Shown here in pieces: positions 35,243-43,788 of a DNA stretch of 64,000 bases; the first letter of the stretch is position 1; every line of letters starts with the position of its first letter. The notes under the pieces are model-generated. The model was not told the origin of the DNA and did not search any database. It saw nothing but the letters and a program-made list of their open reading frames with translations. Position numbers and translations under genes: made by a program. The stretch is from Sedimenticola hydrogenitrophicus (GTDB taxonomy: Bacteria; Pseudomonadota; Gammaproteobacteria; Chromatiales; Chromatiaceae), in the NCBI RefSeq assembly GCF_025175675.1, contig NZ_JANIOA010000001.1, positions 124,001-188,000 of the forward strand, written 5' to 3'.

Positions 35243-37834
35243 TCAGGCGTCGTCGGCGACCACCACGCTATCCGGCTGGAGCAGCGGCGACGGCTTGCCG
35301 ATATGGTAGCCCTGGGAGTAATCGATTCCGGCATCCGCCACCGCGGCCATCACTTCGGCACTCTCGACAAATTCACCAATGGTGCGGATACCCAGCTGCC
35401 GCGCCAGCAGCGCAATGCTCTGTACAAACGCCATATCCCGATGGTCGTTGATCATATTGGCGATGAAATCGCCCTCGATCTTGATGTAGTCGACCGGGAA
35501 GCGCTTAATGTAGTGGAATGAGGAGAAACCGGAGCCGAAGTCATCGATGGCAAACTTGTAACCGTCGATGTGCAGGCGGTTGACAAACTGCTCCAGCATA
35601 CCGACATTGCGCACGGTATCGCGCTCGGTCAGCTCGAATACGATCTGATCCGTACGCAGCCCCGAGGCCTCAACCAGACCACGAATGCCGTCGAAAAACT
35701 CATTCAGCACCAGCGCCTTGGGCGACAGGTTGACAAACAGGAGCCCGTCGTAGCCCTGTGCGGCGGCCAGGCTGAAGGCCTTCTCCATGACGATCAGGTC
35801 CAGCTTGTGGATGATCCCGAGCCGCTCTGCCACTTCGATAAATTCACCCGCGGCGACCAGGCGCCCATCCGGCAGGCGGATCCGGCTCAGCACCTCATAG
35901 GCGTGGATAGTGCCATCGCCCGACTCCACGATGGGCTGGAAGAAGGGCACCACCCAGCGCTCCTCCACCGCCTGGGTGACCAGCTGGGTCTTCTCGCTGA
36001 TCTCGCGGAACGTCTCCAGCAGGTCATCCTGATCGGGAATGGCCAGCCGGTGCTTACCCTGGGCCTTGGCCTTGTACATCATGTGATCGGCGAACAGGAA
36101 CAGGTCGTTGGCGTTGTCGGCATGATCCGGATAGATACCCACGCCGATGGAGACGGATGCGCGCACCGGCTCATTCTCATCCGTGGTATAGAGCACGCTG
36201 TCGGCCGCCTCCAGGATGCGTTCGGCCGCCACGTAGGGACTGTCCTCATCCAGCTCGTTGAGCAGGATGACGAACTCGTCGCCACCGTATCGGGCGAAGA
36301 CATCACCTACCCGCAGGCCACTTTTGATGGTGTCGGCAAAACGCTGCAGAAACTTGTCGCCCACCAGGTGCCCGTAGCTGTCGTTGATCGACTTGAAGTT
36401 GTCCAGATCGATCACCAGCAGGGCAAAGCGGTGACCGTGGCGTTCGGCGCGCCCGGTCTCGTATTCCAGCAGCTCGCGGAACACGCGCTGGTTGTAGAGG
36501 TTGGTCAGGGGGTCACGGGTGGCGTAGTACTCCAGATCCTTGGTGTACTTGGAGATCACCTTCACCGAACCGATCACATTCAGCAGGGTGGAAAGGATGC
36601 TGTCCACCACCAGGGCGCGGGTCGGGTCATCCGCCAGTTCGGCATGTACCCCGACACCGACAATACCGCCGATCTTGGGTTCATCCACGATCAGCGACTT
36701 GACCTGGACCCGCAGATCTTCCGCCGTCAGCTGGAGCGGCTCCACATGGGTACGCGCCACGTGGTGATTCACCCGATCGATGGGCGAACCGACAAAACGC
36801 GGGTGCCCGTCCAGCGCCTCCCGGGCAACATGCTCCAGCACATCCCGGGTATCGCCCCCGGGCGGTGAATACCAGAACACCTCCAGGTCGAACACCTCGC
36901 TGTCCACCTTGAACACGGAAAACAGCGCATAGGTGGGGATGATCTGGTTGATCTCCAGCAGCAGCTGCCGCACATAGTCCTGCCAGTCGCGCACCACGTC
37001 GGAGGTGATCACAAAACGTTCCAGCAGACGGATCTCAAATTCCAGCAGATCCTTGTCCACCGCCACGTCGCGCAGCTTGGTAACCAGGGTGGTGACCTCG
37101 TCGAACACCTGGCGCAACTCCTTAAAGGCGGGACGCGGCGCGGCGTCGCTCAGCGCCCGCAGATCGGCCACCCGGTTGATATTGCCGATATGATTGCGCA
37201 GCCCGGCCAGCGGCTCCTCGATGCGCCGGGTGATGAACAGGGTGACCAGAAACGCCACCACCAGGGGCAGGGGCGCGAGCAGGGCAAACACAGTCAGGAA
37301 CTGGGAGCGTGCCTTCTCCAGGGTCGGCCTCAGGTCCTGGCGGAATTCGATGACGCCGAGCGTATCACCGACCTCCGCGTTGCCATGACACTTCAGACAG
37401 ACCTCGCTCGCCTGCAGCGGAAACAGGTCCCTGATACCGCCGGTCTGGTGCAGCGTGAGCCGCTGGCCGTCACGGAACAGGGTCTCCAGCGAGGCATCGA
37501 ATGCCGGCTGTTCGATCTCACCATAGCGGGCGCTCACCAGGGGGCCGCGGTATATCTCCAGGCTGTAGCTGGTGTCGTCGGTGCTGTCGCGCAGCCCGGC
37601 CAGGAACTGTTCCAACTCCTCCCGTGACCAGCCCCGGCTCATCACCTGGTACATGGCGGAAAAGACCTGGCCGGAGACGATACGCGCCACCTGCCGGGCA
37701 TCCTGACGCAACGACTGGTCATAGACCTTGGAGACCACCAGATAGGAGACCCCGAACAGGGCCAGCGAGACCAGCACCGCCGCGGTAAGAATAAAACTTT
37801 TTATCGACCGGGCCGGATTGAAGAGTGCACGCAC
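35243..37834 (-). CDS. Haem-sensing GGDEF/EAL c-di-GMP enzyme
   Basis: Transmembrane helices at about 12-36 and 178-200 bracket a periplasmic DUF3365-type domain. That domain holds CLKCH (146-150), a c-type haem attachment site. A HAMP-like linker and a GAF-like region follow. Next come GGDEF at 517-521 with an RxxD inhibitory site at 508-511, and an EAL domain whose signature reads EVLSR (647-651). Later EAL residues (FAIDDFGSGFSSFHYIKRF) are conserved. The protein probably couples redox or gas sensing in the periplasm to c-di-GMP turnover. It is monocistronic. Confidence 0.85.
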   Translation of the reverse strand: MRALFNPARSIKSFILTAAVLVSLALFGVSYLVVSKVYDQSLRQDARQVARIVSGQVFSAMYQVMSRGWSREELEQFLAGLRDSTDDTSYSLEIYRGPLVSARYGEIEQPAFDASLETLFRDGQRLTLHQTGGIRDLFPLQASEVCLKCHGNAEVGDTLGVIEFRQDLRPTLEKARSQFLTVFALLAPLPLVVAFLVTLFITRRIEEPLAGLRNHIGNINRVADLRALSDAAPRPAFKELRQVFDEVTTLVTKLRDVAVDKDLLEFEIRLLERFVITSDVVRDWQDYVRQLLLEINQIIPTYALFSVFKVDSEVFDLEVFWYSPPGGDTRDVLEHVAREALDGHPRFVGSPIDRVNHHVARTHVEPLQLTAEDLRVQVKSLIVDEPKIGGIVGVGVHAELADDPTRALVVDSILSTLLNVIGSVKVISKYTKDLEYYATRDPLTNLYNQRVFRELLEYETGRAERHGHRFALLVIDLDNFKSINDSYGHLVGDKFLQRFADTIKSGLRVGDVFARYGGDEFVILLNELDEDSPYVAAERILEAADSVLYTTDENEPVRASVSIGVGIYPDHADNANDLFLFADHMMYKAKAQGKHRLAIPDQDDLLETFREISEKTQLVTQAVEERWVVPFFQPIVESGDGTIHAYEVLSRIRLPDGRLVAAGEFIEVAERLGIIHKLDLIVMEKAFSLAAAQGYDGLLFVNLSPKALVLNEFFDGIRGLVEASGLRTDQIVFELTERDTVRNVGMLEQFVNRLHIDGYKFAIDDFGSGFSSFHYIKRFPVDYIKIEGDFIANMINDHRDMAFVQSIALLARQLGIRTIGEFVESAEVMAAVADAGIDYSQGYHIGKPSPLLQPDSVVVADDA

Positions 37835-38020
37835 AGCAGGAGTTATCCGTTGTTGAAGGGATCAATGGATTCCCTATCGGTCGGCTGGGGAATTTCTTTA
37901 GTGCTTTTTCGGCCCGGGCTGTTCGCAGCGTGGGATGGCGTGACGACCCACCCGGCAACTCCACGCCCGGGAGCCTGACGGGCTTCATACCAATGGGTCG
38001 GTCAGGCCGTCCCATACCAA

Positions 38021-38090
38021 GGGGTCAGAGTCAGGCCGCCCCGTCCTGCCGGCCTATTCTGCAGGTTTGCGCGGTCTGACTCCGACCCCT
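38021..38090. repeat. GGGGTCAGAGTCAGGCC hairpin beyond the CBS gene
   Basis: The left arm 38021-38037 and the right arm ending ACTCCGACCCC pair. Much of this unit matches 38644-38712, so the CBS gene lies between two direct copies. Confidence 0.65.
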
Positions 38091-38096
38091 CTTATT

Positions 38097-38546
38097 CTAG
38101 AACGAAGTACTCTGGTCTCCACGGACCCGGTGCACGTACTCCATCTCCGGCCCGGCGGCTTCTTCCGGCACCAGCTCGAGCAACAGATCAATCAGTTCCA
38201 GCGCCGTAATCAGGCCGGTAAACTCTCCCTCGCGGTCAGACACCAGCAACCAGCTTTGCTGATGCTGCTGCATCAGCTGCAGTGCGGTCTTCAGTTGAAC
38301 CTGCCTGGAACAGACCAGCGGATTCCGCCGGTAGAGATCGGCCACCCGGGCATTTTCCGAGTCGGCCGGGGAGCGGCTGCCGTTGAGCAGGATGTCACGC
38401 TCGCTCAAGGTGCCGGCCAGGCGCCCCCCTTCGATCACCGGCAGAACCCCGGCATTGGACTTGCGCATCGCCGTAACGGCCTCCTGCAGCGTGTCGGTGG
38501 CGTCAATGGTCGGGACCCTGCGTATCGCGATATCGGTAATTTTCAT
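38097..38546 (-). CDS. Two-CBS-domain protein
   Basis: This 149-residue cytoplasmic protein has a pair of CBS motifs: DTLQEAVTAMRKSNAGVLPV with GTLSERDIL, then QLKTALQLMQQHQQSWLLV with GLITALELIDLL. CBS pairs bind adenosyl nucleotides and regulate partners, but no partner is fused here. ATG at 38546 (MKITDIAIRR) is chosen, because the frame from 38726 reads through an intergenic repeat. Near-identical hairpin repeats lie on both sides. Confidence 0.8.
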   Translation of the reverse strand: MKITDIAIRRVPTIDATDTLQEAVTAMRKSNAGVLPVIEGGRLAGTLSERDILLNGSRSPADSENARVADLYRRNPLVCSRQVQLKTALQLMQQHQQSWLLVSDREGEFTGLITALELIDLLLELVPEEAAGPEMEYVHRVRGDQSTSF

Positions 38547-38643
38547 GATCTCTGCTCGTTGACCGATGCCATATTCCGTGCCGGGTGGATCTCCGCATGG
38601 CCCGCTCCTTGCCTGATAATTATCCTCATACCAAGCATACCAA

Positions 38644-38712
38644 GGGGTCGTAGTCAGGCCGCCCCGTCCTGCCGACCTTGCCTGTGGGCTTGTGCGGCCT
38701 GACTCCGACCCC
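38644..38712. repeat. GGGGTCGTAGTCAGGCC hairpin upstream of the CBS gene
   Basis: This is the second copy of the unit at 38021-38090. It shares the start ACCAAGGGGTC and GCCGCCCCGTCCTGCCG, and ends in ACTCCGACCCC. Confidence 0.65.
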
Positions 38713-38809
38713 TCGCTATTATCCAATTTTCGCAGGTCTGCGGTTGAGATCCACCATCTCTGGTTGATTTGGACCGCCCCCGCAGAGAAAAACCACGGGA
38801 GGAGATGTC

Positions 38810-39214
38810 ATGATGCTTGTGCAAAGATTAGCACCGATCTTTTTGGTCAGTGGCATCTTATTGACCACCACAGCGGTCCAGGCGGTATATCACGGCACTT
38901 CGGGCGGCAGCAGGCCGGAGACCGGCGGCGAGATGGAAGACGCAGCCTCGGTGACCATCCACGCACCCAAGGACGGTAGCGAACTGCAGGCTGACCAGCC
39001 CGTGAAGATCAGCTACCAGGTGACTCCCGGCCCCCGGGGGGACCATGTGCATTTGTATGTGAACGGAAAAGAGGTGGCCATTCTGCGCCGCCTGGAGGGC
39101 ACCCATGAGACCAGTCCCCTGAGTGCCGGGCGCCATGAAATCGCCATCAAGGTCGTGAACCGGGCGCATGTGCCGATCGGCGTGGAGGCCTCGGTCACGG
39201 TGGATCTGTTTTGA
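38810..39214 (+). CDS. Secreted beta-sandwich protein of unknown function
   Basis: The signal peptide ends near TTTAVQA. The mature 105 residues look like an immunoglobulin-like beta-sandwich, with HVHLYVNGKEV, AGRHEIAIKVV and VEASVTVDL strands. The family was not recognised with certainty; DUF4399- or CopC-like proteins have a similar size and strand pattern. The start ATG at 38810 follows GGAGGAG. It is followed 3 bp later by a membrane protein gene, so they probably work together. Confidence 0.55.
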   Translation: MMLVQRLAPIFLVSGILLTTTAVQAVYHGTSGGSRPETGGEMEDAASVTIHAPKDGSELQADQPVKISYQVTPGPRGDHVHLYVNGKEVAILRRLEGTHETSPLSAGRHEIAIKVVNRAHVPIGVEASVTVDLF

Positions 39215-39217
39215 CCG

Positions 39218-39619
39218 GTGGCGATCGATAGCCTGATCTATTCCCTGATCCAGGTGCTGCATAACCTTGGGGCGGCGCTGGTACTCGGCGCCCCGGTGTT
39301 CTGGCTGCTGCTCGCGCCGCCGCTTCAACGGGCCCGCCCGGCGCTGCTGATCCTGGCGGCGGCATGGGCCTTACAGGGCATTACCGGCGCCGGGTTCGGC
39401 GGTGCAAGCTGGTGGCTTTACGGTCGCTTGCCCGATCTTCATCCCATCGCATTCGTGGCACTGCTGATCAAGATCGGCTGCATGACCTCCGGACTGTTGT
39501 TCACGCTTTACCTGATCTTCACAGCGCACGGCGCACCCGGACGCCTCGCCTGGGGGGCGCTCGCGGCGTTGTCGGCCATTGCCTTGTCCGCCGCGGCGGT
39601 GCTGCGTTGGAATGCCTGA
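39218..39619 (+). CDS. Four-helix membrane protein of unknown function
   Basis: This protein has 133 residues with four hydrophobic segments, near 15-33, 38-58, 75-97 and 107-128. It starts with GTG at 39218, 3 bp after the secreted protein ends. The pairing of a secreted beta-sandwich with a small membrane protein is reminiscent of CopC/CopD copper systems, but conserved metal residues are not obvious. No firm assignment is offered. Confidence 0.55.
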   Translation: MAIDSLIYSLIQVLHNLGAALVLGAPVFWLLLAPPLQRARPALLILAAAWALQGITGAGFGGASWWLYGRLPDLHPIAFVALLIKIGCMTSGLLFTLYLIFTAHGAPGRLAWGALAALSAIALSAAAVLRWNA

Positions 39620-39814
39620 GCGTGCTCACGACCTACCACTTGCTTCCTTCGGCCGGCGGTGAATAGGGCGCGATGGGGCAACCAACACTCGACACCATTC
39701 GCGTCGCTGTTCACCTGGCCGGTTGTTGAAAAAACGCACAGGGAACAGTCGTTTGTTCCCTGTGCTGGAACCACCCGGCCGATTTCCAATCATAACCAAT
39801 GGAGAAACCGTGTA

Positions 39815-40318
39815 ATGCACAGTCTGATCAAACAGCTCAAGGATTTCCTGAACACCTACCTGCTGGTGGAGCTGTGGCGTGGCCTGCGGGTTACCGGGCG
39901 CTACCTGTTCAAAGAAAAATTCACCGTCCAGTACCCGGAGGAGAAGATTCCCAAGTCCCCACGCTTCCGGGGGTTGCACGCACTGCGCCGCTACCCGAAT
40001 GGCGAGGAGCGCTGCATCGCCTGCAAACTCTGTGAGGCGACCTGCCCGGCGTGCTGCATCTATATTGAAGCGGGACCGCAGGGCGAGGACGGTATGCGCC
40101 GCACCACCCGCTACGACATCGACCTGTTCGTCTGTATCTACTGCGGCTATTGTGAGGAGGCCTGCCCGGTGGATGCCATCGTCCTGACCCGTTTCAGCGA
40201 ATTCTGTTTCGAGAGTCGCGAAGGTACGCTGATCCATAAACAGCAGCTGCTGGAGATGGGCGACCGGTTCGAGGCGGAGATCGCCGCCGACCGGGCCGCC
40301 GACGCCCGCTACCGTTAG
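39815..40318 (+). CDS. Stand-alone NuoI-type ferredoxin subunit
   Basis: This is a complex I subunit I-type protein with two [4Fe-4S] sites: [12 protein letters not shown] and [12 protein letters not shown]. The N-terminal amphipathic segment and the [13 protein letters not shown] lead-in match NuoI. At 167 residues it is of usual length. ATG at 39815 has GGAG 9 bp upstream. No other nuo gene lies nearby, so it is an orphan second copy or serves another electron-transfer complex. Both cluster motifs are complete. Confidence 0.85.
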   Translation: MHSLIKQLKDFLNTYLLVELWRGLRVTGRYLFKEKFTVQYPEEKIPKSPRFRGLHALRRYPNGEERCIACKLCEATCPACCIYIEAGPQGEDGMRRTTRYDIDLFVCIYCGYCEEACPVDAIVLTRFSEFCFESREGTLIHKQQLLEMGDRFEAEIAADRAADARYR

Positions 40319-40397
40319 GAGTTTGCCGGGCTTGACGCTGATCTACGCGAAAACCCGACAGACTCCTGGTACTACTTCAATTTGATAAAGTACTTTT

Positions 40398-40509
40398 GTA
40401 GGGTGGAGAAGCCGGTAGGCGCATCCACCATTGCTGCGGTGAGGAGTGGTACATGGACGTACCGTTTACAGACCGGAGGATGGCATGCGCTGTCGCTTAT
40501 CCACCCTAC
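40398..40509. repeat. Family-D palindromic element
   Basis: GTAGGGTGG (40398) and CCACCCTAC (40501-40509) bound a unit with GAGTGGTACATGGACGTACC at its centre, as in the copies at 2165 and 55576. It lies between the NuoI-type gene and the STAS gene; no ORF in 40319-40581 is credible. Confidence 0.65.
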
Positions 40510-40581
40510 GAAACTGAAACAGCTTTACCCGGCAATATTAACTTGGAAGATTCCCGGCGCGGAAACCGCCCCGACAGCTGT

Positions 40582-40914
40582 TCATCCAGGGTACGGCTGC
40601 TCCTGCCGCTCATCCCGCGGTTTCATGCACAACGTGGATTCCAGCTGGCCATGATGATCCGCCGGGAGGATATCGCCGATAACAATCACCCTGACCTCGA
40701 ACTCCCGTAACTTGTTTGTCAGGAGCATCAACAGCGCGCGTCCCGAATCGAACACCCGGACCACCCGGCTGCAATCAATCACGCACACCAGCAGGTTGTC
40801 ATCCACCTGGGCACAGACCCCCAGCATCGGTCTCGTCAGCGTCAGGTCGAGATTACCGTCCACTGTGATTTGCAAGCCTTCCCCATGCGAAACATATGAA
40901 ATATCCATTCCCAT
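40582..40914 (-). CDS. STAS-domain-like protein
   Basis: This 110-residue protein resembles an anti-sigma-factor-antagonist (STAS) fold: strands ISYVSHGEGLQITVDGNLDL, then VCVIDCSRVVRVFDSGRALLMLL. The central DCSRV..VFDSG region matches the usual D-(x)-S site with a Ser/Asp context for phosphorylation. A partner kinase is not nearby. The start ATG at 40914 follows GAGG by 8 bp. It could be a regulatory partner of the sigma-54 activator 265 bp upstream on the same strand. Confidence 0.6.
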   Translation of the reverse strand: MGMDISYVSHGEGLQITVDGNLDLTLTRPMLGVCAQVDDNLLVCVIDCSRVVRVFDSGRALLMLLTNKLREFEVRVIVIGDILPADHHGQLESTLCMKPRDERQEQPYPG

Positions 40915-40953
40915 AATAACGTCCTCTGTTGTAGTCGGATTTACCTAGTTAGT

Positions 40954-41081
40954 GCCTATCCAGAAACTACAGAAATCGTCATTCCGGCGAATGCCGGAAT
41001 CCAGTAGCTTGTTGAATCCTCTGGACCCCGGCCTTCGCCGGGGTGACGACAATTTAAATTACGTGCGTTTCTGGATGGACA
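40954..41081. repeat. Palindromic element with GCCTATCCAGAAAC ends
   Basis: The ends GCCTATCCAGAAAC and GTTTCTGGATGGACA are inverted. The interior contains GTCATTCCGG and CCCCGGCCTTCGCCGGGG stems. It shares core and ends with the element at 53348-53535. A clear duplication is not seen here. Confidence 0.6.
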
Positions 41082-41178
41082 CCAGTTATGCTCATTTCCC
41101 TTGCTGGGCGGCGTTATTGAACCAGGAGTGACTTTGCCGCGAATTCGGCCCCGGGTGGGCCTCCTGCATTCCCTGGAT

Positions 41179-42609
41179 TCATTGATGAACCCCGGTTTCA
41201 TTGACCACATCGAGCTTCGGTGGTTCAGTGCTCAGGTGGTATTTGTGGATTCGATACCTGAGGGTCTCGCGCGTGGTTCCCAGCACACGCGCGGTGGCGG
41301 TGACATTGTAACCGTACCGCTGCAGGGCGGTCTGGATGATAAAGCTATCCATCTCATCCAACGCCATCGATCCATCCAGGGGAATGGTCAGACGGGCGCC
41401 ATCGATGCACGGCTGGTCGGGTGCGCCGCCGGGTGCGCTGTCGAGCTGCAGCCAACGGTCGGGAAACAGCTCCCCGTCGGATAGCAGCACCGCCCGCTCG
41501 ATCACGTTGCGCAACTCGCGCACATTGCCCGGCCAATCATAACTGCGCAACTTGCGATAGATTTTCTCGGGAACGATCTTTACATGGCGCCCGGCCGAGG
41601 CATTGAACTCAGCAATTATCAGGGGCAGCAGATCATCAAGATCTTCAAGTCGTTCACGCAATGGCGGAAGGTCCAGCCGAAACACACTCAGACGATGGTA
41701 GAGATCACTGCGGAAGCGGTTCTCCTTCACCTGCCGCTCCAGGTCACGGTTGCTGGCGGCCACCACCTGCACGTTCACCCTAACCTGTTGCTCGCCCCCC
41801 AGTCGGTGCAGGGTCTTGCCCTCGATCGCGGTCAACAGTTTCGCCTGAAGATCCATATCCATCTCACCGATCTCGTCAAGAAACAGCGTACCGCCATCCG
41901 CCTGTTCAAGAAACCCGCGGTGACGCCCCTTGGCGCCGGTAAATGCACCGGCCTCATGTCCGAACAGTTCCGACTCCAGCAGATCCCGCGGTAACGCGGC
42001 ACAGTTGACTTCGATAAACGGTCCATCCGCGCGGGGGCCGGAGTGGTGGAGTATGCGCGCCACCAACCCCTTGCCGGTGCCGGTCTCGCCGGTGATGACC
42101 AGGGCACTGAAGGGGACTTCAACAATACGACACAACATCCTGCGAACCTGTTGCGCGATCTTGCCGCGGCCGACAAAGGCATCCGGCGGATAGGCGCGCC
42201 CGCCCATCTTCGGTTGATCATGCAGCAGTTGCTGGACACGCGCGCTGCGCCGGGCGTCATTCACTATGGTCCTCAACCGCTCCGGGTCACAGGGTTTTTC
42301 CAGGAAATCATAGGCTCCCAAACGCAATGCCCTGACCGACTCCGGGACGCCGCCGAAGCCACTCAGGAATATCCATTCACCGGTATGCCCCTGCTGGCGC
42401 GCCAGTTCGAAAAGATCGATCGAATTGCCGTCGGGCAAGAGGGTATCTGCCAAGGTAACCAGGGGATCGAGGTCCTGATCGATGAGCTTGTGTCGCGCCT
42501 GCTCGAAGTCGGTCGCCAGATCCACCTCCCAATCCAGATGGCGGAAATATCGTGCCAGTTCTGCTCCCAATAATTGATCGTCTTCGATAATCATGAGCAA
42601 ATCAGTCAT
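41179..42609 (-). CDS. NtrC-type sigma-54-dependent response regulator
   Basis: The receiver domain has the acceptor Asp55 (LADTLLPDG). The AAA+ core has Walker A GETGTGKG at 174-181 and the sigma-54-contacting GAFTGA at 221-226. The C-terminal Fis-type helix-turn-helix (TATARVLGTTRETLRYRI) binds DNA. ATG at 42609 follows GGAGGAGAG; the longer frame to 42903 is not credible. No sensor kinase gene is adjacent, so its partner is elsewhere. The region 42610-42985 shows no gene. Confidence 0.93.
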   Translation of the reverse strand: MTDLLMIIEDDQLLGAELARYFRHLDWEVDLATDFEQARHKLIDQDLDPLVTLADTLLPDGNSIDLFELARQQGHTGEWIFLSGFGGVPESVRALRLGAYDFLEKPCDPERLRTIVNDARRSARVQQLLHDQPKMGGRAYPPDAFVGRGKIAQQVRRMLCRIVEVPFSALVITGETGTGKGLVARILHHSGPRADGPFIEVNCAALPRDLLESELFGHEAGAFTGAKGRHRGFLEQADGGTLFLDEIGEMDMDLQAKLLTAIEGKTLHRLGGEQQVRVNVQVVAASNRDLERQVKENRFRSDLYHRLSVFRLDLPPLRERLEDLDDLLPLIIAEFNASAGRHVKIVPEKIYRKLRSYDWPGNVRELRNVIERAVLLSDGELFPDRWLQLDSAPGGAPDQPCIDGARLTIPLDGSMALDEMDSFIIQTALQRYGYNVTATARVLGTTRETLRYRIHKYHLSTEPPKLDVVNETGVHQ

Positions 42610-42985
42610 ATCTCTCCTCCTGAGGCAGGAGCACCGAAACGTGGATGATCGGGCTCGCCCTGGGTCAGTGGTTTTACTGGGGCATACCCTGTTGCAATCG
42701 GTATCGCAACACCAAGCGATTCGGCTCCTCACTCTCCATTGTAATCGATCAACACCATCCCCCTTTGCAACGGGGACAAGAACCTCCCGTAATGATTGCA
42801 GGGATAGATCGCTGAAGCGGATTGCCCTTGGGACGGATGGGTCCGGGTCCATGCCCGCCGCATGCCGCAGCCGGGCGGTATATCCATTCACCGGCGGGGA
42901 CACTATCGCAGTTCAGCGAACCCGTTCGCCTCGCTATCGAATGGTGACCGCCTGGCTGAAAGCACGACCCATTAATGTGGGTTGG

Positions 42986-43342
42986 TTATGACCCGGTACG
43001 GGCCAGAGATTCCCGTTGCCAATGATCTCCTGACTTGGTTGAACTGGATCGCAGGCGCCGAACAAGCTTGACCATCTCCTTCATGAACATTACTCCGATC
43101 AGGCCTTTTTGCAGTCGCACCACAAATCCCTGAATCCTGAACTTTTCCGGTTCTCTGCCATCACCGGATTCAAGCAGGACTTCAACGGGAGTATAGGCAT
43201 TAAAGACATTCCAATCCTTGCACTTGATCGCCGCGCCCGAGAGGCTGATATCCATTAACCGGCCATCAATCCGGCACCGATCCGTTAGCCTTAAGACCAC
43301 TTTTCGATCCACTTCAATGCGTTGACCTATTCTGTGTTCCAT
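42986..43342 (-). CDS. PilZ-domain c-di-GMP effector
   Basis: A single PilZ domain (118 residues) has the ligand motifs HRIGQRIEVDRKV (RxxxR-like) and DISLSGAAI (D-x-S-x-x-G). Such proteins bind c-di-GMP and act on motility or surface growth. It starts at ATG 43342 after GGAGGAG. The haem GGDEF/EAL enzyme in the same window is one possible source of ligand. The region 43343-43788 has no credible gene. Confidence 0.85.
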   Translation of the reverse strand: MEHRIGQRIEVDRKVVLRLTDRCRIDGRLMDISLSGAAIKCKDWNVFNAYTPVEVLLESGDGREPEKFRIQGFVVRLQKGLIGVMFMKEMVKLVRRLRSSSTKSGDHWQRESLARTGS

Positions 43343-43788
43343 TCACTCCTCCTACTACTCGGTTATTTCTTATATAGTTATTGGGGCTATAAAAGGACAC
43401 CCTTCAATAATTATAAGTCAGCTGCGGATTTTTCAACCCCGGACTCGCCGATATTGTGATGCGTCTATCTCTTGCACCAATAAAAAACCGGCGGATAAAA
43501 ACGACGGGGAGAAGCAACCGAGGCCGACCAATAAACATTACTACTCACCATAGGCGACGGCCGGACACTCTGCTGGATTTTTTCACTTCGAGCGGGTCAT
43601 ATTGGCAACATGACAAGCCAGGAGTCGGACGGCTTCACAGAAGATTTTTTCGCCTGTTCCGGACCCATCCGCGACTTGGCGACAAAGCGCGCACGCCCCC
43701 CCCCGGGCCCGGACAAGGGGGAATTCTTCATTAGTGTCCTGAACAGGGTTGGCCGGCGCTACCGGCGGCCACCCGGGTGAGCCGGTCA

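Noticed and set aside
43456-43734. Forward ORF of 92 residues
   Set aside because: Basic, low-complexity composition, no ribosome binding site, in a gap with no coding signal.
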